NCBI GenBank assembly: GCA_043757265.1 | Contig: JAYUQP010000031.1 | Location: forward strand, 1 to 64,000 | DNA length: 64,000 bases | Reading direction: 5' to 3' | Source: JANPLN01 sp043757265 | GTDB taxonomy: Bacteria > Bdellovibrionota > Bdellovibrionia > Bdellovibrionales > JAGQZY01 | Shown here: positions 58,234 through 64,000 of the stretch, piece by piece | Position numbering within the stretch: position 1 is the stretch's first letter | Layout of the letters: every line of letters begins with the position of its first letter | The notes under the pieces: generated by a model | Told to the model about the DNA's origin: nothing | Seen by the model: the letters and a program-made list of their open reading frames with translations, nothing else | Databases searched by the model: none | Position numbers and translations under genes: made by a program

Positions 58234-59274
58234 TCACTGAGCAACTGGCTCTGCTGCTGGTGGAGTTGGGTGAGGGCCCGATGATGTATTTGAAAAACTA
58301 TTCTCTCTCGCCGAGCACCGAGTTGGAGACGTACAAACACACTGGAAGCCATCCTGGTTAATACGATCAGAAACATATGGGCATTCTGGAGTCACCGCTT
58401 GATTTTTTAAGCTCTCTTCGGTGGCCTCCATCTGAGTTATTGAATTCCGGATACGGACTATCTCAGCTTTTGCATCAGCAAGCCGTCTTGCAGAAAATTG
58501 ACGCAATACTTCTATTTTGCTGGCCTCGCCGACGCTGCGTAATAGCAAATTTTCTAGCTCTAAAACTCTTGCTTGCAGGTCATAAACGGCATTTTCAGTG
58601 GGGCCCCAGCCTCTATCCAATCGGGTTTCTACCATTAATTTGGCCACGCGTTCTCTTGCCTCATCTGCCGAAGACATTAGGCTCCTGACCCGAGCTGCAA
58701 GTGTTTCCAATCTCGCTGCGCAAAGTCTGGTGTTACCGGTGTTTTGGAAATAATATCTGCCACCCCACGAATTACTATCTTCTATACGTCCAGTTTCCCA
58801 TTCAATATTTACTCGCTCATTAAAATAAGTGCGACAGTGTTCTGCCGTGAAACTGTGGGGTATAGTTCCATTCAAACAGAAAACTCCAACGTATACACTT
58901 AAGCGACCCTCGCTAACACTGCAACCTGCAACAACACGCTCCCCATCACGCCCTTCATTGATATCGAGTCTTGCAGCTGTAGAACCCCCAATGCAATTTT
59001 GGTTAGCCCACTCTAAAAATTTATTGCGAGCTTCAACTTTATAGTCTGCGCATACTCTTCCTATTCTTTCGCCTGACATTCTCTGTAACCAGCTCAGCTC
59101 TCTCGTTGGAAGTAACAACTCCGGATAGCCATTCTTATCTGTGTACCTGTTAAGAGACGATGCATGGTAGCAGTTGGTATCGTCATCGGTGCGTGTAGAC
59201 CCCGGACAAGTAACTCCATTCGCATAATTGGTAAAAAGACACAAAATTATTAAAACAGAATTTGTTCTTATCAT
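58234..59274 (-). CDS. Secreted Cys-rich coiled-coil protein of unknown function
   Basis: A 346-residue protein with a signal peptide ('VLIILCLFTNYANG'), preceded by GGAG. The N-terminal half has spaced cysteines ('TCPGSTRTDDDTNCYHASS', 'RVCADYKVEA', 'NQNCIGGS', 'VAGCSVSE', 'VFCLNGTI', 'EHCRTYF', 'RLCAARLE'); residues about 195-295 form a coiled coil ('EARERVAKLMVETRL', 'EIVRIRNSITQMEATEESLK'); the tail holds 'PECPYVSDRINQDGFQCVCTSPTRC'. The style resembles the 695-aa protein near 32 kb. Function unknown. Confidence 0.65.
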   Translation of the reverse strand: MIRTNSVLIILCLFTNYANGVTCPGSTRTDDDTNCYHASSLNRYTDKNGYPELLLPTRELSWLQRMSGERIGRVCADYKVEARNKFLEWANQNCIGGSTAARLDINEGRDGERVVAGCSVSEGRLSVYVGVFCLNGTIPHSFTAEHCRTYFNERVNIEWETGRIEDSNSWGGRYYFQNTGNTRLCAARLETLAARVRSLMSSADEARERVAKLMVETRLDRGWGPTENAVYDLQARVLELENLLLRSVGEASKIEVLRQFSARRLADAKAEIVRIRNSITQMEATEESLKNQAVTPECPYVSDRINQDGFQCVCTSPTRCSARENSFSNTSSGPHPTPPAAEPVAQ

Positions 59275-59587
59275 TCAAAATCTCCGCACTTTGATACGTT
59301 ATTTATTTACGCTTAAAATGGCTGAAGACAAATTTTTCCTAGCAAGAATATTTTAAGTATAACAGTAGTTTTTCTTGCATAAAGATTTTTGAAGTTTTTT
59401 TGGATCTAAGTCCAGCAAAAATACCTGTCTTGGGGCGCGCCAATTGACTCGCCATGCTCAGCGCATCGTTGCCGCAGTTCTGAGTTTAGCGTCCCGGTCG
59501 TCCCGAGCACAACGGAGATCTAATGTTAGCTAGAAATACGCGAGATCCTTCGCTGCGATCAGGACAACGATAGCAAACCCGAATCAT
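59275..59587. other. Gene-free region between two minus-strand genes
   Basis: No coding sequence seen. It includes one family B motif (59543-59569, AGATCCTTCGCTGCGATCAG...) close to the DUF4331 stop, and an A/T-rich stretch (59275-59400) that probably carries the promoter of the Cys-rich gene. Confidence 0.6.
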
Positions 59588-60832
59588 TTATTCTTGAAGT
59601 GCTTTAGCAGCGTTGAACAAAAACCATTGCGTCCAAGAAGATTCATCAGACTGATCCAAGTAAGGAAAATTACTTTTAAGACTTTTTGTCGAATCTCCCT
59701 GATAAGGATCAGAGACCCCTGTTTCGAAACTTAACAGATTTGCCTGGTAGCCGTTCATGTACAGGGCGTACAGGGTCATCATAATATCGTCGGTCAATTT
59801 TCGACCACCGCAACTTTTTATTTCTTGACCTAAAAGCAATTCTTTCTCGATGTTGAGATATTGATTTCCTATTCCAACACATTGTGAGTCCAAGTTGATC
59901 AACAAGAAATCATCCACCAAAATATCCGTCAAAACATCTAAACCGTCTGTGGTCCAGGATTGGTTCGGATCAAGGGCGTCGTAAGCAGATATATTTTCAA
60001 CAAGCCTTTGTTTAAATTTTTTCGACATAATGGACGGAAATTCAAAGGGACGTAATAGATTATATTCTCTCTTCAAAGGATTGTTGCCCGAAAAATCATG
60101 CAAGCTGAGGTTTGTAATTTCAGGCCGCCCCACTCGATCTAAGGCTTCGTAAACTCCTCCGCGTTCCGTATAGCTTTGCGCGCCTAGCGCCAGCATTCCA
60201 TTTTGCAGTCCCAAACGTTTGAGATCCAGCTCAACAGCGATGCTCATGACATTGATGGTCTCCATCGCGTTGTCACCAGAGCCGGGAGATTGCGAGTTAA
60301 ATTTCTTACGATTGGTTACGTCCAGAAAAGTTTTCGCAGAAATAAAAAAAGAGTCAGATCGAGGACCAGCAAAAACTTTCATGGTTTCGTTTTCTAGGAT
60401 ATCTCCAACATGACCGGTAAGCGAAGAGATTACGGTTTCTTCTTTGTTCAATACACAAGTAAACTCTGCATGATCCGAGGAATTTCTTTTGTCGTGGTGA
60501 CCCGGATCTTTAAATTTGCATTTTATGTTCAGTTCGTCCATTACGTAGGTTTGAAATCCAGGTTTCAACGGCGTCTTGTTTGCTTCAGCCAATCGAATAA
60601 AGATGTCATAACTCACTTTACTTGAATAATGCCCGTCAGGACTGACGCCAGGGTACATATTCAAAATCACCGTAAGGCTTTCGGTTTTATTAGGAGTTTT
60701 AAAAGCATAGAGGTCTGTTAGATCTGCCTGCCCATCTTCGATAGTAGCAGCTCCATCAATGTGATCACTCGCAAAAGATCCAATGCCAGATAATAAAACA
60801 AAGATAAAGACTAGAGCGGGTATTTTGAACAT
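59588..60832 (-). CDS. DUF4331 family secreted protein
   Basis: A 414-residue protein with a signal peptide ('IFVLLSGIGSFA'), start behind AAAGGAG. The opening 'SDHIDGAATIEDGQADLTDLYAFKTPNKTESLTVILNMYPGVSPDGHYSS' is the DUF4331 signature (SSHREAP...D.tDvYaF), and 'GNDAME'-like 'GDNAMETINVMSIAVELDLKRLG' is the second conserved block. These are exported proteins of unknown activity, sometimes linked to stress or metal. The predicted localisation is periplasmic. Confidence 0.85.
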   Translation of the reverse strand: MFKIPALVFIFVLLSGIGSFASDHIDGAATIEDGQADLTDLYAFKTPNKTESLTVILNMYPGVSPDGHYSSKVSYDIFIRLAEANKTPLKPGFQTYVMDELNIKCKFKDPGHHDKRNSSDHAEFTCVLNKEETVISSLTGHVGDILENETMKVFAGPRSDSFFISAKTFLDVTNRKKFNSQSPGSGDNAMETINVMSIAVELDLKRLGLQNGMLALGAQSYTERGGVYEALDRVGRPEITNLSLHDFSGNNPLKREYNLLRPFEFPSIMSKKFKQRLVENISAYDALDPNQSWTTDGLDVLTDILVDDFLLINLDSQCVGIGNQYLNIEKELLLGQEIKSCGGRKLTDDIMMTLYALYMNGYQANLLSFETGVSDPYQGDSTKSLKSNFPYLDQSDESSWTQWFLFNAAKALQE

Positions 60833-61029
60833 GCGTTAACTCCTTTAAATAAAGTATTTTTAGACGATCTACACGTTTAAGTCCTCCGAAAAACATCGCT
60901 CAAGTAATAAAAACACCACTGTCGACCCAGCATGCGAAAAAATGACTGTCTATACGGGATGCGATAGACGAATTTTCTATAATCAACCTGAATACGCCGT
61001 CGCGCTGTTCTAGCCACCTTACAAAGGGG

Positions 61030-61056
61030 AGATCCTTCGCTAAACTCATGACGGCG
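61030..61056. repeat. Family B motif
   Basis: AGATCCTTCGCTAAACTCAT then GACGGCG, 30 bp downstream of the hldE stop; the region 60833-61085 holds nothing else recognisable. Confidence 0.7.
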
Positions 61057-61085
61057 ACGAATCTCCAGGGATGGCGGCGGAGACT

Positions 61086-61541
61086 TTACTTCTTCAAACC
61101 GGCTTTTTCGATGATTTTTGTTGTCGACTTGCCGTCGATGAACGTCAGCGAGCAAACTTGGCCGCCGTAGGATTGGACGAAGGGGCCGCCGACGATTTGG
61201 TCCACCGACCAGTCGCCGCCTTTGACAAGAATGTCGGGACGAATGCTTTTGATTAGATTTTCTGGAGTGTCTTCGGTGAAGATCACCGTTTCGTCCACCG
61301 ATTGAAGGGCTTTTAGAATTTCGGCGCGATCTAGTTCGTTTTGAATGGGACGCGTGGGGCCCTTGAGGCGTTTCACGCTATCGTCGGAGTTAACGCCGAC
61401 AATTAAAAAATCGCCCAGCTTTTTTGCTTCGGCCAAATAGCGAACGTGGCCAACATGCAGAAGATCAAAACAGCCATTTGTGAAAACGATTTTTTTGTTC
61501 TGATTTTGAAGTGGTTTAATTTTTTCGAGAACGTTTTTCAT
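61086..61541 (-). CDS. hldE: D-glycero-beta-D-manno-heptose-1-phosphate adenylyltransferase (HldE C-terminal domain, RfaE2)
   Basis: A 151-residue nucleotidyltransferase: 'KIVFTNGCFDLLHVGHVRYLAEAKKLGDFLIVGVNSDDSVKRLKG' contains the HxGH motif, and 'DILVKGGDWSVDQIVGG' and 'STTKIIEK' complete the RfaE2 domain. It activates heptose-1-phosphate with ATP for LPS inner core synthesis. The kinase half (RfaE1) is absent, so a separate kinase gene is expected elsewhere. It is the last gene of the prmA operon, 12 bp after the RDD gene. Confidence 0.9.
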   Translation of the reverse strand: MKNVLEKIKPLQNQNKKIVFTNGCFDLLHVGHVRYLAEAKKLGDFLIVGVNSDDSVKRLKGPTRPIQNELDRAEILKALQSVDETVIFTEDTPENLIKSIRPDILVKGGDWSVDQIVGGPFVQSYGGQVCSLTFIDGKSTTKIIEKAGLKK

Positions 61542-61553
61542 CTACGCGCTCAC

Positions 61554-62474
61554 TTAATAATTACGTGAGTACAAACGAAGACCAGAAATCCAATACCCTA
61601 GATCTTTTTTGAACAAAAAGGATATCAACGGAAAGATCACAAATCCTGTTAGTGCAATCACTGTCATACGAAACACAACTTGCGCGGGGTAGTACCACTG
61701 CAACCGTTCTTCTTCGAGACCAAGTTGAATATCGAAGGCCCAATCACCAAGCGTGTTGCCCCATAACCCGCGCGTGCACATGTAGTAAAGTGTATACACA
61801 CCAAAAAAGATGGCGCCAAATTCAAGCCACACGCTCATCGGCGCCTGGGTGTGCAAGATCACAGCGATCAAATCCACTTTGGTAAGTAAAATAATTCCCA
61901 CTAGCATCAAGGCCGTCATCCCAGAGATCACTAAAAGATCTAAGATTGCTGAAGTAAAGCTCGAAGTGACTGGAGTGTACTGCGGCTGCACTTCCACAGT
62001 TTGATGAAAAAATGGACGGCGAAATCCCACTTTTGGAAAGGCTTTTTCCAAAGTGTTATTTAAACTGACGTCGGTTCGTCCCTCTTTGAGGAGATCAGGA
62101 TCGTTTGGATTGATGGATGGAATTTCCAATGGCTTTGTATATCCAGATGCTGGTGCGGATGTGGGCATATAATCCGCGCGCCCAATTGGCATTTGCACCC
62201 TGGACTCGTTTTGTTTTGACGGCAGCTCCGGCGCGAAATCCATGGCTGGTGGAAGCGAACTTAACATGTCGCTGATCATGCGACTTGTTTTGGGAGGGTT
62301 CATGTTCCAATCGATGGATTTTTCGAACACTTCAGGTTTGACCGACGCTTCAATTTTTTCGTTAAAACTCAACGACGGCGGGATCGGGCTTGGCGTAGGC
62401 TTTGACTCTTCGGCTTTTTTATCAAACCCAAGGCCTTTGGTGATCGGCTTAAAATCAAAATCATCCATATCCAT
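61554..62474 (-). CDS. RDD-family membrane protein with a long disordered N-terminus
   Basis: About 306 residues from the ATG at 62474 (AGGAG upstream; a TTG one codon earlier is less likely). Residues 1-160 are Pro/Ser/Lys/Asn-rich and probably disordered ('KPTPSPIPPSLSFNEKI'). Residues 170-306 hold membrane segments ('FTSAILDLLVISGMTALMLVGIILL', 'GAIFFGVYTLYYMCTRGLWGNTLGDWAFDI') with the RDD-domain features. The function of RDD proteins is poorly defined (some are ion antiporters). It lies between rsmE (9 bp) and hldE. Confidence 0.75.
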   Translation of the reverse strand: MDMDDFDFKPITKGLGFDKKAEESKPTPSPIPPSLSFNEKIEASVKPEVFEKSIDWNMNPPKTSRMISDMLSSLPPAMDFAPELPSKQNESRVQMPIGRADYMPTSAPASGYTKPLEIPSINPNDPDLLKEGRTDVSLNNTLEKAFPKVGFRRPFFHQTVEVQPQYTPVTSSFTSAILDLLVISGMTALMLVGIILLTKVDLIAVILHTQAPMSVWLEFGAIFFGVYTLYYMCTRGLWGNTLGDWAFDIQLGLEEERLQWYYPAQVVFRMTVIALTGFVIFPLISFLFKKDLGYWISGLRLYSRNY

Positions 62475-62483
62475 CAAGCGCTC

Positions 62484-63227
62484 CTAAAATAGATTCAGCT
62501 GATACTTTATGATGCCCAGAAGTGTGACGCAAGCCGTTTCAACCCGCAACACCTGTTGACCCAAGGAAATGGGAAAAAGGTTAGCTTTTTTAAAGATTTC
62601 AACCTCTTGAGTCGAAAATCCTCCCTCGCTACCAACAAAAATCCATACATTTTCGTTATTTACATCACCGCTGGCAGCCTCTTTTAGACTTATGCCACCC
62701 GCCCCCTCGTACGCGAAAATTCCTTTCGCTTGGGGGCTGCTCTGAAAACGCTGTAAGATTTCTTTTAGATCGCAGGGCTCTTCGAGCCCCATCCAATCGC
62801 CCCGCCCCGATTGCTGGGTTGCGGACTGAATGATTTTTTCAAATCGCGGACGCTTATTTTGCAAAACGCTTTTTTGGGTTTTTACAAAACTGTAGTCAGA
62901 AAAAAACGGATGAATTTTGTAAACTCCAAGTTCCACCGCTTTTTCCATCACCGCTTCGAAGGTTGCAATTTTTGGTACTGACATCGCCAGATGAATCCAT
63001 GGTTTTTTAAGCGGCGGAATTTGACGAATTTCTACGACTCGAGCCTGGGCTGATTTTTTGCCAATGCTTTCGATTTCGACGAGCAAGGCAAAACCCGAAG
63101 GAGTAAGCACCTCAAAGCGCGCCCCTTCGCCTTGCCTGCACACATCTACGATATGATGAAAATCGTCGCCAGAAATGGCTACGATTTCATCCTTTTCGGA
63201 CGCCTTTTCCAAACGGTAACGACGCAA
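62484..63227 (-). CDS. rsmE: 16S rRNA (uracil1498-N3)-methyltransferase RsmE
   Basis: A 247-residue SPOUT enzyme: 'DDFHHIVDVCRQGEGARFEV', 'IHLAMSVPKIATFEAVMEKAVELGVYKIHPFFSDYS', 'KRPRFEKIIQSATQQSGRGD', 'VWIFVGSEGGFSTQEVEIFKKA' and 'GQQVLRVETACVTLLGII' (knot). It methylates U1498 of 16S rRNA. It starts with TTG (AAGGAG upstream) 12 bp after prmA, the usual neighbour. Confidence 0.94.
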   Translation of the reverse strand: MRRYRLEKASEKDEIVAISGDDFHHIVDVCRQGEGARFEVLTPSGFALLVEIESIGKKSAQARVVEIRQIPPLKKPWIHLAMSVPKIATFEAVMEKAVELGVYKIHPFFSDYSFVKTQKSVLQNKRPRFEKIIQSATQQSGRGDWMGLEEPCDLKEILQRFQSSPQAKGIFAYEGAGGISLKEAASGDVNNENVWIFVGSEGGFSTQEVEIFKKANLFPISLGQQVLRVETACVTLLGIIKYQLNLF

Positions 63228-63239
63228 AATCCAACTCCT

Positions 63240-64000
63240 TTAGGCTCGAGAAAACCAAAAACCTACCCATTCCTTCATGGCGTAGCGTTTTTGTAGTTTC
63301 AATGGCCAGTCTTTTAATATTTGCTCAACAAACCCTTTTTCGCGCTCCAACAAGATTCCACTAAAAATAAAGTGGGTGCCTGGTTTGGAATGATTTTGGA
63401 AATCAGATTTCAAATCACACAGCACACCATCAATAATATTTGCTACGATTAAATCCCACTGTCCTTCGTGGCGTGAAAAATCATCGCTCCAAATAATCTG
63501 ATCGGTTTCATTCTTTTCAAAATTTTCCAATGTAACACGTTTGCATTCGGCATCGATATCGCTGCAATACACTTCAGGAACACCCAGTTTTGATAACAAA
63601 ATTCCTAAAATGCCTGTACCAGTTCCCACATCAAACGCCGTCTGACACGGGTTCTGTTTTATAAACTCAAAAATCAAATGGCTGCATATCTGAGTGGTTT
63701 CGTGAGTGCCGGTCCCAAACGCCATGCCGGGATCAATAAAAATGGGCATCTTTGCCTGGTCAGGCACTGGCTTCCAGCTCGGTACCACCCAGATATCGCC
63801 GGTGAGGGCGAACGCCTCGTAGCCCTTTTTCCACTCTTCTAACCAATCTTTGCTATCGGCCTTTACGACGGTGACCGAAGCTGTTGGGTGGTGCGATTTG
63901 ATTCGTTCAATCAAGGGTTGGATGGCCACATCGGTAGAAAAGTAAGCGATCAGGCGGAGGCTGTCCGATGCCTTAACCAGCGGATTAAAGCGAAGGTCTT
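63240..64000 (-). CDS. prmA: Ribosomal protein L11 methyltransferase PrmA (5' end beyond window)
   Basis: The frame is open from the stop at 63240 to the right edge; residues upstream of a GTG at 63929 ('LRLIAYFSTD' and before) look like continuous coding sequence, so the start lies outside. Motifs: 'IFIDPGMAFGTGTHETTQICSHLI', 'AFDVGTGTGILGILLSKLG', 'DIDAECKRVTLENF' and 'WDLIVANIIDGVL' (the NPPF-like position of PrmA is NI). It trimethylates ribosomal protein L11. It begins the prmA-rsmE-RDD-hldE run. Confidence 0.92.
   Translation of the reverse strand, partial: DLRFNPLVKASDSLRLIAYFSTDVAIQPLIERIKSHHPTASVTVVKADSKDWLEEWKKGYEAFALTGDIWVVPSWKPVPDQAKMPIFIDPGMAFGTGTHETTQICSHLIFEFIKQNPCQTAFDVGTGTGILGILLSKLGVPEVYCSDIDAECKRVTLENFEKNETDQIIWSDDFSRHEGQWDLIVANIIDGVLCDLKSDFQNHSKPGTHFIFSGILLEREKGFVEQILKDWPLKLQKRYAMKEWVGFWFSRA

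Noticed and set aside
1..64000. tRNA, rRNA or tmRNA genes
   Set aside because: I saw no cloverleaf with TTCGA/TTCRANY context or rRNA-like sequence; a tRNAscan or Infernal run would settle it.

Overview
The window looks like a chromosomal segment of a flagellated Gram-negative bacterium, most likely Bdellovibrionota (a Bdellovibrio-like or relative). The evidence is a Pal/CpoB envelope operon, two short flagellins next to fliD-fliS, a neighbouring DUF3015 and DUF4105 pair, a YkuD_2-type L,D-transpeptidase, a secreted NodB-like deacetylase, and many signal-peptide proteins of unknown function. This placement is inferred from gene content, not from a marker-gene tree. I see no rRNA, tRNA, CRISPR array, transposase or prophage.

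Layout, left to right. 0-7.5 kb: pal, a DUF4398 lipoprotein and cpoB (minus strand), divergent from a 961-aa protein combining a HEXXH peptidase-like region, a TolB-like propeller and a BamA-like barrel; then an SSB and a BrnT/BrnA toxin-antitoxin pair. 7.5-11.4 kb: small secreted proteins and a dense field of palindromic repeats. 11.4-17.7 kb: a minus-strand run of TPR protein, glycosyltransferase-like protein, histidine kinase, receiver, rsmD and aspartate aminotransferase; a perfect 42-bp inverted repeat surrounds the kinase start. 17.9-23.2 kb: flagellar filament block (two flagellins, flaG, fliD, fliS, FlgN/FliT-like chaperone) with sigma-28-like promoters. 23.3-29.6 kb: secreted protein, HD hydrolase, thyA-folA, a decayed HepT/MntA module and a DUF4143 ATPase. 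29.7-33.6 kb: two large secreted proteins and repeats. 33.6-42.5 kb: trmFO, dciA, L,D-transpeptidase, deacetylase, an FtsK-4TM-like protein without a motor, a 195-bp inverted-repeat element, glmS and glmU. 42.5-49.3 kb: an NtrB/NtrC-like pair, purD and a glutaryl-CoA dehydrogenase-like gene. 49.3-60.8 kb: mostly secreted or outer-membrane proteins, including a beta-helix lipoprotein, a His/Cys caspase-like protein, a class C beta-lactamase-like hydrolase, DUF3015, DUF4105 and DUF4331. 61-64 kb: prmA-rsmE-RDD-hldE operon, with prmA cut by the window edge.

The core genes (nucleotide synthesis, rRNA/tRNA modification, aminosugar and heptose supply, wall modification, motility) are ordinary. The novelty lies in the non-coding structure: two long perfect inverted repeats, a GTCTCA-N3-TGAGAC palindrome recurring between genes for mostly secreted proteins, a terminator overlapping the next gene's start codon, and two families of interspersed palindromes. 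The broken HepT/MntA module is the clearest example of gene decay.
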